The notes under the pieces: model-generated
What the model was told of the DNA's origin: nothing
Databases searched by the model: none
What the model saw: the letters and a program-made list of their open reading frames with translations, nothing else
Part shown: one piece after another, positions 34,843-44,697 of the stretch
How the letters are laid out: each line of letters starts with the position of its first letter
Numbering within the stretch: position 1 is the first letter of the stretch
Program-made: the position numbers and the translations under genes
Assembly (NCBI RefSeq): GCF_001866135.1
Contig: NZ_MODW01000002.1
Coordinates: forward strand, 248,001 to 312,000
DNA: 64,000 nucleotides
Direction of reading: 5' to 3'
Origin: Microbacterium sp. LCT-H2
GTDB lineage: Bacteria; Actinomycetota; Actinomycetes; Actinomycetales; Microbacteriaceae

Positions 34843-34876
34843 GAAGGGCGCCCCGGCCGAAGCCGGGGCGCCCTTC
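34843..34876. terminator. Bidirectional terminator between Eis-like gene and kgd
   Basis: GAAGGGCGCCCCGGC (34843-34857) pairs perfectly with 34862-34876 around a CGAA tetraloop, 13 nt after the plus-strand stop and 17 nt after the minus-strand stop. Confidence 0.85.
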
Positions 34877-34892
34877 GTCGTCGGAGAGGCGG

Positions 34893-37800
34893 TCAGCCCA
34901 GGGTGACCGCCGCGCGGATGAGCGTGGCCTGCTCGGTGGCGTGCACCTTGGACGAGCCCGTCGCCGGCGAGGCAGACGCCGGACGCGAGACCGGGCGGAA
35001 GGAGCGGTCGCCGGGGACGTCCGCGAAGGCCAGTGCCAGGAACGGCCAGGCTCCCTGGTTCTCCGGCTCCTCCTGCACCCACACGAGCTCGGCGTTCGGG
35101 TACGAGTCGGTGATCTTCTTCAGCTCTTCGATGGGCGTCGGGTAGAGCTGCTCCAGACGCACCAGGGCGATCTCCGGGTTCGGGTTCTTCTCCAGCTCGG
35201 CGCGGAGGTCCCAGTGCACCTTGCCGCTGTGCACGAGGACGCGCTTCACGGCGGAACGGTCGAGACCGCGGTCGTCGTCGAGGACCGGCTCGAAGCGGCC
35301 GCCGGTGAACGCCTCCACCGGGCTGGTCGCGCCGCGCAGGCGCAGCATCGCCTTCGGCGTGAACACGATCAGCGGCTTGCGCGGACGGGCGTAGGCCTGA
35401 CGGCGCAGCAGGTGGAAGTGCGACGCCGGGGTCGACGGGCGCGCCACGATCATGTTGTCCTGGGCACACAGCTGCAGGAACCGCTCGATGCGTGCGGAGG
35501 AGTGGTCCGGCCCCTGACCCTCGTAGCCGTGGGGGAGCAGGAGTGTGACGCTGGACTGCTGACCCCACTTCTGCTCCGCGGCGGAGATGTACTCGTCGAT
35601 GACCGACTGGGCGCCGTTGACGAAGTCGCCGAACTGCGCCTCCCACAGCACCAGGGCCTCGGGAGCCTCCACGGAGTAGCCGTACTCGAAGCCGAGCGCG
35701 GCGTACTCGCTGAGCAGCGAGTCGTAGACGAAGAAGCGGCCCTGCGCGTCGGACAGGTTCGACAGCGGCAGCCACTCCTGGCCGTTCGCACGGTCGTGGA
35801 GCGCGGCGTGCCGCTGCACGAACGTCCCGCGGCGCGAGTCCTGGCCGGCGAGGCGCACCGGGGTGCCCTCGACCAGGAGCGAGCCGAAGGCGAGCAGCTC
35901 GCCGAAGCCCCAGTCGATGTTCCCGTTGCGGCTCATGTCGAGGCGCTTCTCCAGCAGCTGCTGGATCTTCGGGTGCACCGTGAAGCCCTCGGGCTTGTTC
36001 ACGAACGCGTCGCCGATGAGGCGGATGACCTCGGCCGGCACACCGGTGACCTCGGGGGCTCCGACCTGGTCCTCGACCTGCGGGGCCTCCTCCGGGGCGA
36101 TCGGGGTCGCACCGGTCTCGGCGGCGTGCGTCTCGGCGAAGGCGATCTCCAGACGGTTCTGGAAGTCGGCCTTGGCCTCGTCGTACTCCTCCTCGGTGAT
36201 GTCGCCGCGACCGACGAGAGACTCCGTGTAGAGGCGGCGGACGGAGCGCTTCGCCTGGATGAGGTCGGTCATCAGGGGCTGCGTCATCGACGGGTCGTCG
36301 CCCTCGTTGTGGCCGCGTCGGCGGTAGCAGACGAGGTCGATCACGACGTCGCGGTGGAAGCGCTCGCGGTACTCGAACGCGAGCTGCGCGACGTGGATGA
36401 CGGCCTCGGGGTCGTCGCCGTTCACGTGGAAGACGGGCGCCTGGATCGTCTTGGCCACGTCGGTCGCGTAGACCGAGGTGCGGGCGTCGCTCGGCGTCGT
36501 GGTGAAGCCGACCTGGTTGTTGACGACCACGTGGATCGTGCCGCCGGTGCGGTAGCCGCGCAGCTGCGACATCTGCAGCGTCTCGACGACGACGCCCTGG
36601 CCGGCGAAGGCCGCGTCGCCGTGGACGAGGATCGGCAGCCAGGCGAAGGTCCCGATGGGCTTGCGGTCCTGCTTGGCGCGGACGATGCCCTCCAGCACGC
36701 CGTCGACCGTCTCCAGGTGGGAGGGGTTGGCCGCGAGATACACCGGCAGCGCCGAGCCGTCGTCGGCGACGAACGTGCCCTCGGTGCCCAGGTGGTACTT
36801 CACGTCGCCCGAGCCGCGCTGGTTGCCGGGGGTCTGCGTGCCCTCGAACTCGCGGAAGACCTGGCCGTACGTCTTGCCGGCGATGTTGGTCAGCACGTTC
36901 AGGCGGCCGCGGTGAGCCATGCCGATCGCGGCGCCCTCCAGCCCGGCCGTGGCCGCGCCCTGGAGGATCTCGTCGAGGAGCGGGATCAGCGACTCGCCGC
37001 CCTCGAGCGAGAAGCGCTTCTGGCCGACGAACTTCGTCTGCAGGAAGGTCTCGAAGGCCTCGGCCTCGTTGAGCTTGCGCAGCACGCGCAGCTGCTCGTC
37101 GTGGCCGGGCTTCTGGTACTTGACCTCCACCTTCTCCTGGAACCAGCGGCGCTGCTCCGGGTCCTGGATGTGCATGTACTCGATGCCGAGCGTGCGGCAG
37201 TACGAGTCGCGCAGCACACCGAGGATGTCGCGGAGCTTGGCGACGCGGCGTCCGCCGAACCCGCCGGTGACGAACTCGCGGTCGAGGTCCCAGAACGTCA
37301 GGCCGTGGCTCTCGATCTCCAGGTCGGGGTGCGAGCGCTGACGGTACTCGAGCGGGTCGATGTCGGCCATGAGGTGGCCGCGCACGCGGAAGGAGTTGAT
37401 GAGCTCCTGCACCCGGGACTGCTTGTCCACGCGCTCGGCGAGGTCGACCGCGATGTCCGGGTTCCAGCGGATCGGCGCGTACGGGATGCGCAGCGCCGCG
37501 AAGATGTCGTCGTAGAAGCCGCGCTGGCCGATCAGCAGCTCGTGCACCTTCTTCAGGAACTCGCCCGAGCCGGCACCCTGGATGACGCGGTGGTCGTAGG
37601 TGCTCGTGAGCGTGATCGTCTTGCCGATCGCCAGCTCGTTGAGCGTCTTGTCGCTCGCGCCCTGGAACTCGGCCGGGTACTCGAGGGCGCCGGCGCCGAT
37701 GATGCAGCCCTGGCCCTTCATGAGACGCGGGACCGAGTGCACCGTGCCGATGCCGCCCGGGTTGGTCAGCGAGACCGTCGTGCCCTGGAAGTCGGCGGCG

Positions 37801-38576
37801 GTGAGCTTGTTGGCGCGGGCGCGGGTGACGAGATCCTCATAGGCGGCGAGGTACTCGGTGAAGGTCATGGTGTCGGCGCGCTTGATGCTCGGGACCATGA
37901 GGGCCCGGGTGCCGTCCGGCTTGGGCAGGTCGATCGCGATGCCGAGGTTGACGTGCGCGGGGGCCACGACGGAGGGCTTGCCGTCGATCTCGGCGTAGAA
38001 GACGTTCTGGCTGCGGAACTCGTCGAGGGTGCGGATGAGGGCCCAGCCGATGAGGTGGGTGAAGCTGACCTTGCCGCCGCGGGTGCGGGCCATGTGGTTG
38101 TTGATGACGATGCGGTTGTCGATCATCAGCTTGGCCGGGACCGTGCGGACGCTCGTAGCGGTGGGGACGGTGAGCGATTCGTCCATGTTCGCGGCGAGGG
38201 TCTTCGGCAGACCGCGCAGCGGGGTGACCTTGTCCTCTTCGGACGGCGGCTGCGTCTCCGTGGACTCCTGCTTCGGCTTCGGCGCCTGGGCGGGGATCGG
38301 CGCGGCGGCCGCCGGCTTCGCCGTGGTGCGGGCGACGGGCTGTGCACCGATCACGGGGATGGGAGCGGTCACGGGGTGCGCCGGTGCCGTGGTCGCGGCG
38401 GGAGAGGCAGCGCCTCCGGCTGCGGTGGTCTCGGAGTGGTACTTCTCCAGAATGGGCCACCACTCCTTGTCGACGGAGTCGCGGTTCTCCTTGAACTGCT
38501 CGTAGAGCTCTTCGACGAGCCAGGAATTGGCTCCGAACCCCCCGTCGCCACCGACGCCGGTCACCTGGTTCGACAC
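34893..38576 (-). CDS. kgd: Multifunctional 2-oxoglutarate decarboxylase/dehydrogenase (Kgd)
   Basis: The protein has 1227 residues. An N-terminal helix (NSWLVEELYEQFKENRDSVD) and Pro/Ala/Thr-rich linker precede an E2-like acyltransferase domain ending TYDHRVIQGAGSGEF, where Gln replaces the usual catalytic Asp, as in mycobacterial Kgd. Then comes the ThDP-dependent E1o part (GMAHRGRLNVL, GDAAFAGQGVV and a transketolase-like C-terminus). It links 2-oxoglutarate to succinyl-CoA or succinic semialdehyde in the TCA cycle. The start is GTG 38576 with a distant GAGGG. A minus-strand TAGGCT at 38669-38664 is a candidate -10 with a leader of about 80 nt. Confidence 0.95.
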   Translation of the reverse strand: MSNQVTGVGGDGGFGANSWLVEELYEQFKENRDSVDKEWWPILEKYHSETTAAGGAASPAATTAPAHPVTAPIPVIGAQPVARTTAKPAAAAPIPAQAPKPKQESTETQPPSEEDKVTPLRGLPKTLAANMDESLTVPTATSVRTVPAKLMIDNRIVINNHMARTRGGKVSFTHLIGWALIRTLDEFRSQNVFYAEIDGKPSVVAPAHVNLGIAIDLPKPDGTRALMVPSIKRADTMTFTEYLAAYEDLVTRARANKLTAADFQGTTVSLTNPGGIGTVHSVPRLMKGQGCIIGAGALEYPAEFQGASDKTLNELAIGKTITLTSTYDHRVIQGAGSGEFLKKVHELLIGQRGFYDDIFAALRIPYAPIRWNPDIAVDLAERVDKQSRVQELINSFRVRGHLMADIDPLEYRQRSHPDLEIESHGLTFWDLDREFVTGGFGGRRVAKLRDILGVLRDSYCRTLGIEYMHIQDPEQRRWFQEKVEVKYQKPGHDEQLRVLRKLNEAEAFETFLQTKFVGQKRFSLEGGESLIPLLDEILQGAATAGLEGAAIGMAHRGRLNVLTNIAGKTYGQVFREFEGTQTPGNQRGSGDVKYHLGTEGTFVADDGSALPVYLAANPSHLETVDGVLEGIVRAKQDRKPIGTFAWLPILVHGDAAFAGQGVVVETLQMSQLRGYRTGGTIHVVVNNQVGFTTTPSDARTSVYATDVAKTIQAPVFHVNGDDPEAVIHVAQLAFEYRERFHRDVVIDLVCYRRRGHNEGDDPSMTQPLMTDLIQAKRSVRRLYTESLVGRGDITEEEYDEAKADFQNRLEIAFAETHAAETGATPIAPEEAPQVEDQVGAPEVTGVPAEVIRLIGDAFVNKPEGFTVHPKIQQLLEKRLDMSRNGNIDWGFGELLAFGSLLVEGTPVRLAGQDSRRGTFVQRHAALHDRANGQEWLPLSNLSDAQGRFFVYDSLLSEYAALGFEYGYSVEAPEALVLWEAQFGDFVNGAQSVIDEYISAAEQKWGQQSSVTLLLPHGYEGQGPDHSSARIERFLQLCAQDNMIVARPSTPASHFHLLRRQAYARPRKPLIVFTPKAMLRLRGATSPVEAFTGGRFEPVLDDDRGLDRSAVKRVLVHSGKVHWDLRAELEKNPNPEIALVRLEQLYPTPIEELKKITDSYPNAELVWVQEEPENQGAWPFLALAFADVPGDRSFRPVSRPASASPATGSSKVHATEQATLIRAAVTLG

Positions 38577-38737
38577 GCTCTATCGCCCTCTTTCATCGCT
38601 GAAGATCTCCGATGCGGACGCACGACGCAGGATGCGCTCGGGCCCGCACACTCTCGACCACCAAGCCTAACCTGTTTCGACCGCAGAGACGTCGAAGAGA
38701 CCGACCCGTGCCGCGCCGATCTGGGTACCGTGGAGGC

Positions 38738-40192
38738 ATGGAGTTCTCAGGTGCGCAGCCGACCGTCGATCTGACCTACTCGGACGTCTTCCTGGTGCCG
38801 CGCCGTTCGGCCGTCACCAGTCGCCTCCAGGTCGATCTCGCTCCGCACGACGGTACGCCGGCGACGCTGCCGCTCGTCGCCGCGAACATGAACTCGGTGA
38901 CCGGGCCGAGGCTCGCGGCCGTGCTCGCGCGCCGCGGGGCGCTGGGCGTGCTGCCGCAGGACCTCCCGCTCCAGGAGCTCGACGCCGCGATCCGCGACGT
39001 GAAGGGTCAGCCGGTGCTCTGGGACACGCCGCTCGTGCTGCCCCCGGAGGCGACCGTCGCGGACGCCCTCCGCCTGCTCCCCGCTGCGGCGGGCCACGGG
39101 ATCGTGGTGGGCTCCTGCGCGGCGCCGATCCCCGTCGACCGCATCGTCGGCGTGCTCCCGGCCACCCGTCTCGCGACCGCGCTGCCCGACGCGCAGCTCG
39201 GCGACCTCGTGCACCGGGGGACGCCGTCGATCGACGCGGACGACATCGGCTCCGAGCGGCATGCCTTCGACGTCATCACCGAGGCGGACGTCGAGATCGT
39301 CACCGTCGTCCACCACGGATACCTCGTCGGGACGCTGAGCGCCCGCAGCGCTCTGCGCGCCACGCTGTACCGGCCGGCCGTGGACGCCGACGGGCGCCTC
39401 GCCGTCGCCGCGGCGGTCGGCATCAACGGCGACGTCGGCGCCAAGGCGAAGGCGCTCGCGGCGGCCGGGGTGGACGTGCTCGTCGTGGACACCGCGCACG
39501 GCCACCAGGAGGGCATGCTCCGGGCGCTGCAGGAGGTCGCGTCCCTCGGACTCGGGCTCCCCATCGTCGCGGGGAACATCGTCACCGCGGACGGCGTGCG
39601 TGATCTCGTCGACGCGGGCGCCTCGATCCTCAAGGTCGGCGTCGGCCCCGGGGCGATGTGCACGACGCGGATGATGACGGCGGTGGGTCGTCCCCAGTTC
39701 TCCGCGGTGCTGGAGACCGCGCAGGCCGCCGCCGAGGCCGGAGCGCACGTCTGGGCCGACGGCGGGGTGCGCTACCCGCGGGACGTCGCGCTCGCGCTCG
39801 CGGCCGGTGCGGCCTCCGTCATGGTCGGCTCCTGGTTCGCCGGCACGATCGAGGCCCCGGGGGAGCTCCAGCGCGATGCGGACGGGCGTCTGTTCAAGGA
39901 GTCCTGGGGCATGGCCTCGACCAAGGCCGTGCAGGCGCGGTTCGGTCGGCTCGACGCCTACGAGCGGGCGCGCAAGGAGCTGTTCGCCGAGGGCATCTCC
40001 TCCTCCAAGATCTACCTCGACCCGCTGCGCCCGGGGATCGAGGACCTGCTCGACATGATCACGTCGGGCGTGCGGTCGTCCTTCACCTACGCCGGGGCCG
40101 CGACCGTGCCGGAGTTCCACGACCGCGCCCTCGTCGGACTGCAGTCGGCGGCGGGCTACGAGGAGGGCAAGGCGCTGCCGGTCAGTTGGTGA
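38738..40192 (+). CDS. guaB1: GuaB1-type GMP reductase / IMPDH-related protein
   Basis: The protein has 484 residues. It has an IMPDH/GMPR barrel with the catalytic Cys loop GVGPGAMCTTR and two CBS motifs inserted at about residues 95-215. GuaB1 paralogues of Actinobacteria act as GMP reductases in purine salvage rather than IMP dehydrogenases; that activity is inferred by family. ATG lies 6 nt after TACCGT (38726-38731), indicating leaderless [11 protein letters not shown]. It is divergent from kgd across 161 bp. Confidence 0.88.
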   Translation: MEFSGAQPTVDLTYSDVFLVPRRSAVTSRLQVDLAPHDGTPATLPLVAANMNSVTGPRLAAVLARRGALGVLPQDLPLQELDAAIRDVKGQPVLWDTPLVLPPEATVADALRLLPAAAGHGIVVGSCAAPIPVDRIVGVLPATRLATALPDAQLGDLVHRGTPSIDADDIGSERHAFDVITEADVEIVTVVHHGYLVGTLSARSALRATLYRPAVDADGRLAVAAAVGINGDVGAKAKALAAAGVDVLVVDTAHGHQEGMLRALQEVASLGLGLPIVAGNIVTADGVRDLVDAGASILKVGVGPGAMCTTRMMTAVGRPQFSAVLETAQAAAEAGAHVWADGGVRYPRDVALALAAGAASVMVGSWFAGTIEAPGELQRDADGRLFKESWGMASTKAVQARFGRLDAYERARKELFAEGISSSKIYLDPLRPGIEDLLDMITSGVRSSFTYAGAATVPEFHDRALVGLQSAAGYEEGKALPVSW

Positions 40193-40237
40193 TCACCCGC
40201 CGCGACCACAGTCCGCTTCTGTAGAATCGAGCGCACT

Positions 40238-40306
40238 ATGGACGACCCTCCCAGTTGCCGAACATCGCCCCACCGTCCCGTTCTCTCCCCGGAGAGGAAG
40301 ATCTGA
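40238..40306 (+). CDS. 22-codon upstream ORF (candidate leader peptide) of the CNNM genes
   Basis: A 22-residue frame starts Met-Asp-Asp-Pro-Pro-Ser, has further prolines in SPHRPVLSP and ends ERKI. Its TGA (40304-40306) shares a base with the ATG of the downstream membrane protein (TGATG). A TAGAAT hexamer at 40222-40227 lies 10 nt before its ATG, giving an almost leaderless start. The end of the frame carries the downstream gene's GGAGAGGAAG ribosome binding site. This is a prediction; it could be an ordinary non-coding leader. Confidence 0.4.
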   Translation: MDDPPSCRTSPHRPVLSPERKI

Positions 40307-41625
40307 TGGACTACATCATGTTGGGCGTGGGGCTTCTGCTCACGGTCGGCACCGGCCTCTTCGTCGCGAGCGAGTTCGCCCTCGTGAACCTCGACCGTGC
40401 GGACCTCGAAGCGCGGCAGGCGCGAGGCGAGTCCCGCCTCTCGCTGACGATCAGCGCCCTGCGGCACACCTCGACGCATCTCTCCTCCGCGCAGCTCGGC
40501 ATCACGCTGACCACGTTGCTGACCGGATACACGATGGAGCCGGCGCTGTCGAACCTCCTGCGCCCCACGCTCGTCGCCTGGAACATCCCGGAAGCCGCCG
40601 TCGCCCCCATCGCGACCGTGGTGGCGATGTTCGTCGCGACAGTGCTGTCGATGATCCTCGGCGAGCTCGTCCCGAAGAACTTCGCGCTGGCGCTGCCCCT
40701 GGCCACGGCGAAGCTCGTCGTGCCGTTCCAGATCGCCTTCACGACGGTGTTCAAGCCGGCCGTGGTCGTGCTGAACGGCAGCGCCAACGGCGTGCTGCGC
40801 AGCATGGGCATCGAGCCCAAGGAGGAGCTCTCCGGCGCGCGCAGCGCGGAGGAGCTCTCCTCGCTCGTGCGACGCTCGGCGAGTGCCGGAGTGCTGGAGG
40901 CCGACACCGCGACGCTGCTCGACCGCACGCTCACCTTCTCCCGGCTCACGGCGGCGGACGTCATGACGGCGCGCCCGAGCATGCACGCGATCGCCGCCGG
41001 CGACTCGGTGGACGACGTGATCCAGCTGGCGCGTCGCACCGGCCACAGCCGCTTCCCGGTCTTCGATGAGGACCTCGACGACATCACCGGCGTCGTGCAT
41101 CTCAAGGCCGCCATCTCGGTGCCGCGGGAGCGCAGGGCCGAGGTGCCCGTGGGTGCCCTCGCGACCGACCCGCTCCGCGTGCCGGAGACCGCCCACGTCG
41201 ACGCGCTCATCTCCGACCTCCGCGGTCGCGGCTACCAGCTCGCGGTCGTCGTCGACGAGTACGGCGGGACGGCGGGCATCGTGACGCTGGAGGACCTCGT
41301 GGAGGAACTCGTCGGCGAGGTCTCCGATGAACACGACCGGAGCAGGGCCGGCGTCATCCGCAACCGCGACGGGGTGACCTTTCCCGGCGAACTGCGTCCG
41401 GATGAGCTGCGCAGCCGTGCGGGCGTCGAGGTCCCGGAGGGCGATGTGTACGACACGGTCGGCGGCTACGTCATGAGCGTCCTCGAGCGGGTGCCGGTCG
41501 TCGGCGACGAGGTGCCGCTGGAGAGCGGCACGCTGCAGGTGGTCCGCATGGACGGCCGCCGGGTGGATCGGGTGCGCTACGTCCCGAGACCGGATGCCGT
41601 CGTCATCGAGGGGGTGTCCCTGTGA
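40306..41625 (+). CDS. CNNM/CorC (hemolysin-family) membrane protein
   Basis: The protein has 439 residues from ATG 40306, 6 nt after GGAGAGGAAG. A DUF21 transmembrane domain with four hydrophobic segments (about 1-165, including [21 protein letters not shown] and [15 protein letters not shown]) precedes a CBS pair (about 215-335) and a CorC_HlyC domain (about 350-435). CNNM/CorC proteins of this layout mediate Mg2+ (or other divalent metal) efflux or exchange. It overlaps its paralogue by 4 bp and is preceded by a short coupled ORF. Confidence 0.92.
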   Translation: MDYIMLGVGLLLTVGTGLFVASEFALVNLDRADLEARQARGESRLSLTISALRHTSTHLSSAQLGITLTTLLTGYTMEPALSNLLRPTLVAWNIPEAAVAPIATVVAMFVATVLSMILGELVPKNFALALPLATAKLVVPFQIAFTTVFKPAVVVLNGSANGVLRSMGIEPKEELSGARSAEELSSLVRRSASAGVLEADTATLLDRTLTFSRLTAADVMTARPSMHAIAAGDSVDDVIQLARRTGHSRFPVFDEDLDDITGVVHLKAAISVPRERRAEVPVGALATDPLRVPETAHVDALISDLRGRGYQLAVVVDEYGGTAGIVTLEDLVEELVGEVSDEHDRSRAGVIRNRDGVTFPGELRPDELRSRAGVEVPEGDVYDTVGGYVMSVLERVPVVGDEVPLESGTLQVVRMDGRRVDRVRYVPRPDAVVIEGVSL

Positions 41626-42683
41626 GCGATTGGGGAGGCCTCGCCTGGCTCGTCGTCCTGCTGGCGGCGAACGCGTTCTTCGTCGGCGCCGAGTTCGCCG
41701 TGATCTCCGCGCGGCGCTCGCAGATCGAGCCGAAGGCGGAGCGCGGCTCGCGCCCGGCCAAGACGGCGCTGTACGCCATGGAGCACGCGACGCTCATGCT
41801 CGCGACCTCGCAGCTCGGCATCACGATCTGCTCGCTGCTCATCCTGAACGTGTCCGAGCCCGCTATCCACCATCTGCTCGCCGTGCCGCTGCACGCGCTG
41901 GGCTGGTCGGACGGCGCGGTGGACGTCGTGTCGTTCACGATCGCGCTGCTCATCGTGTCGTTCCTGCACGTCGTGTTCGGCGAGATGGTCCCGAAGAACC
42001 TCGCGTTCTCCGTCCCGGACCGGGCTGTGCTGCTGCTGGCGACGCCGCTGGTGTGGGTGTCGAAGGTGTTCATGCCGGTGATCTGGCTGCTGAACGCGGC
42101 GGCGAACGGCGTGCTGCGCCTCTTCCGCGTGGAGCCGAAGAACGAGGCGGCGTCGACGTTCACCCTCGACGAGGTGGCGACCATCGTCAACCAGTCGCGC
42201 CGTGAGGGTGTGCTCATGGACACCGCGGGCACGGTCACGGCCGCGGTCGAGTTCACCGACAAGAAGGCGCGCGACGTGGCCGTGCCGCTGGGCGACCTCG
42301 TCACGCTGCCGCAGACGACCACGCCCGACGACATCGAGAAGGCGGTCGCCCGCTACGGGTTCTCGCGCTACGTGATCGTCGACGACGAGGACGTCCCGAT
42401 CGGCTACGTCCACCTCAAGGACATCCTGCGGGCCTCGGAGGGCCCGGATGCCGAGGCCAAGGTGCTCGAGCCGATCCCCGGCAAGCGCATCCACCACATG
42501 GTGCCCGTGCAGGAGGACACCGATCTGGAGGACGCGCTCGCCGTCATGCGACGGGCGGGTCGCCACCTGGCCAAGGTCCGCGACGCCCGGGGGGAGACCA
42601 CCGCCGTGCTGTTCCTGGAAGACATCCTCGAGGAGCTCGTCGGCGAGGTGCAGGACGCGACCCGTCGCGTCCGCGGCCACTGA
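41622..42683 (+). CDS. CNNM/CorC-type membrane protein, second copy lacking CorC_HlyC domain
   Basis: The protein has 353 residues. DUF21 (about 1-170, GAEFAVISARRSQIEPKAERG and FGEMVPKNLAFSVPD) and a CBS pair (about 205-330) are present, but the protein ends after the second CBS motif, without the CorC_HlyC domain of the preceding gene. GTG overlaps the upstream stop (GTGA). The two may form a heteromeric metal transporter, since CNNM proteins dimerise; this is inference. Confidence 0.9.
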   Translation: MSDWGGLAWLVVLLAANAFFVGAEFAVISARRSQIEPKAERGSRPAKTALYAMEHATLMLATSQLGITICSLLILNVSEPAIHHLLAVPLHALGWSDGAVDVVSFTIALLIVSFLHVVFGEMVPKNLAFSVPDRAVLLLATPLVWVSKVFMPVIWLLNAAANGVLRLFRVEPKNEAASTFTLDEVATIVNQSRREGVLMDTAGTVTAAVEFTDKKARDVAVPLGDLVTLPQTTTPDDIEKAVARYGFSRYVIVDDEDVPIGYVHLKDILRASEGPDAEAKVLEPIPGKRIHHMVPVQEDTDLEDALAVMRRAGRHLAKVRDARGETTAVLFLEDILEELVGEVQDATRRVRGH

Positions 42684-42695
42684 CATCCGGACACG

Positions 42696-42733
42696 CGAAG
42701 GCCGCCGGCTCCCTCGGGAACCGGCGGCCTTCG
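42696..42733. terminator. Bidirectional terminator after the CNNM pair
   Basis: CGAAGGCCGCCGG (42696-42708) pairs with CCGGCGGCCTTCG (42721-42733) with an inner TCCC/GGGA extension. It separates convergent genes. Confidence 0.85.
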
Positions 42734-42742
42734 TCGTGGGCG

Positions 42743-43810
42743 TCAGCGCCAGTGCGCTCGCTCGTACTGCGGCGGCCAGGCGACCTCGTCGCCCAGCTCG
42801 TGTGCGGCCCGCAGCGCGAAGTGCGGGTCGCGCAGCCACTCCCGTCCGGCGAAGATCGCGTCGGCCGCCCCGTCGGCGAGTACCTGCTCGGCCTGGGCGG
42901 CGGCGGTGATGAGGCCCACGGCCGACACCGGGATCCGCCCGCCCTGGCGGACGGTCTCGGCCAGCGGGACCTGGTAGCCGGGGGAGACGCTGATGCGCTG
43001 GTGCGCGACGAGGCCGCCGCTGGAGACGTCGATGAGGTCGGCGCCGCGCGCGGTCGCCCAGCCGCCGACCGTCGCGGCCTCCTCGGGCGTGAAGCCGCCC
43101 TCGGCATGATCGGTCGCCGAGATGCGGACGAACAGCGGCACGTCGTCGCCGGCCGTCTCGCGCACCGTGTCCACGACACGCAGCAGCAACCGGGCCCGGT
43201 TCTCCAGCGAGCCGCCGTAGGCGTCCTCTCGGAGGTTCGACAGCGGAGACAGGAACTGGTGCAGGAGGTAGCCGTGGGCGCCGTGGATCTCGATGACGTC
43301 GAAGCCCGCATCGAGCGCCCGCCTGGTCGCCGCGGCGAACCCGTCGACCACGCGGTCGATGCCCGCTGCGTCCAGGGCGACCGGGGCGGCGAACCCCTCG
43401 TAGGCCACCGCAGACGGTGCGCTGGTGATCCATCCGCCTGCCGCGGCGGGGACCGAGCCGCGCTCGTCGGCCCACGGCCACCAGGTCGAGGCCTTCCGCC
43501 CGGCGTGCGCGAGCTGGATGCCCGCAGCGGACCCTCGATCGTGGATCGCGCGGACGATCGGGGCCAGTGCGTCGCGCTGAGCGTCGTCCCAGAGGCCGAG
43601 GTCGCGCGGGGAGATCCGCCCCTCCGGGACGACGGCCGTGGCCTCGGCGACGATGAGTCCGGCACCGCCCGAGGCGAACTGCGCGAGGTGGGTGTGATGC
43701 CATTCCTGCGCCACGCCGTCGACGGCGCTGTACATGCACATGGGGGACACCCAGAGGCGGTTGCGGAACGTGGCGGAGCGGATGGTCAGCGGAGAGAAGA
43801 GAAGACTCAC
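42743..43810 (-). CDS. NADH:flavin oxidoreductase, YqjM-like old yellow enzyme
   Basis: The protein has 355 residues in an FMN TIM barrel. The N-terminus has Cys25 in SPMCMYSA, the redox-tuning cysteine of YqjM-type enzymes. QLAHAGRKAS and EIHGAHGYLLHQFLSPLSN are the substrate and FMN-binding motifs. It reduces activated C=C bonds with NADPH; the physiological substrate is unknown. The GTG start is 6 nt after minus-strand TACCGT (43822-43817), predicting a leaderless message. It is divergent from nnrD. Confidence 0.92.
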   Translation of the reverse strand: MSLLFSPLTIRSATFRNRLWVSPMCMYSAVDGVAQEWHHTHLAQFASGGAGLIVAEATAVVPEGRISPRDLGLWDDAQRDALAPIVRAIHDRGSAAGIQLAHAGRKASTWWPWADERGSVPAAAGGWITSAPSAVAYEGFAAPVALDAAGIDRVVDGFAAATRRALDAGFDVIEIHGAHGYLLHQFLSPLSNLREDAYGGSLENRARLLLRVVDTVRETAGDDVPLFVRISATDHAEGGFTPEEAATVGGWATARGADLIDVSSGGLVAHQRISVSPGYQVPLAETVRQGGRIPVSAVGLITAAAQAEQVLADGAADAIFAGREWLRDPHFALRAAHELGDEVAWPPQYERAHWR

Positions 43811-43866
43811 CGTTCGACGGTACCGCCGGCGCGGACCGGACAGGGCCGTCGGGCTAACGTGGAGTC

Positions 43867-44697
43867 ATGAGCGACGTGCGCGAGTGGTCCCGCAGCGACG
43901 CGGCGCGGTTCTTCCGCACGCCGACCGCCGAGGATGACAAGTACTCGCGGGGCGTCGTGGGCGTGCGCACCGGATCGGCCGCCTATCCCGGCGCCGCGGT
44001 GCTGGGCGTCGAGGCCGCGTGGCGCACCGGTGCCGGTTTCGTCCGCTACGTGGGCGCGCCGCCCGCGGTCGCGGCGGTGCTCGCCCGGCGCCCGGAGACC
44101 GTCGGCGGGCCGGACGCCGGACGCACGCGGATCGGCGCCTGGGTGATCGGGTCCGGGACCGATCCGGACGACCGGAGCACGGCGGAGGCGCAGGCGCTGC
44201 GGGAGATCGTCGACGGCGACGTCCCCGTGGTCATCGACGCCGGAGCGCTCGATCTGGCGCCGACCGCCCGCGCCCCGTTCGTCGCCACGCCGCACGGCCG
44301 GGAGTTCGCGCGGCTGCGCGAGCATGTCGGCATCGACGGGGCGGGGGACGATCTCGCCGATGTCCGCGACGTGTCCGCCGCGATCGACGGCGTGGTGCTG
44401 CGCAAGGGCGCGCGCACCGTCCTCGCGGCACCCGACGGCACGCTCATCGCCGTCGAGGCGGGGACCGGCTGGCTCGCGACGGCCGGGACCGGGGACGTGC
44501 TGGCGGGGATCGTCGCCGCCGTGATCGCCGCGAATCCGGGCAGCCCGCTCGTCGAGTCCGCCGCGGCGGCCGTCTGGCTGCACGGGCACGCCGCCCGCCT
44601 CGCCGCCGCGGCGACCGGGGGCGCGAGCGGTCATCCGATCGTGGCGCTCGACGTCGCGGAGGCGCTGCCCCGCGCGGTCGCGGACCTCCTGTCGTGA
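43867..44697 (+). CDS. nnrD: ADP-dependent NAD(P)H-hydrate dehydratase
   Basis: The protein has 276 residues with a ribokinase-like fold. DKYSRGVVGVRTGSAAYPGAAVLG near the N-terminus and GTGWLATAGTGDVLAG near the C-terminus (nucleotide/phosphate loop) are diagnostic. It repairs hydrated NAD(P)H. The epimerase domain often fused in other bacteria is absent. ATG is 6 nt after TAACGT (43855-43860), so it is probably leaderless. Confidence 0.92.
   Translation: MSDVREWSRSDAARFFRTPTAEDDKYSRGVVGVRTGSAAYPGAAVLGVEAAWRTGAGFVRYVGAPPAVAAVLARRPETVGGPDAGRTRIGAWVIGSGTDPDDRSTAEAQALREIVDGDVPVVIDAGALDLAPTARAPFVATPHGREFARLREHVGIDGAGDDLADVRDVSAAIDGVVLRKGARTVLAAPDGTLIAVEAGTGWLATAGTGDVLAGIVAAVIAANPGSPLVESAAAAVWLHGHAARLAAAATGGASGHPIVALDVAEALPRAVADLLS

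Noticed and set aside
38655..38670. Iron box upstream of kgd (AGGTTAGGCT)
   Set aside because: Only one half-site matches; the other half does not, and TAGGCT is better explained as a -10 hexamer.
34443..38774. Long plus-strand open frame opposite kgd
   Set aside because: Composition is that of a shadow frame (Arg/Gly/Asp/Leu-rich, no domains) while the minus strand encodes the complete, well-conserved Kgd.
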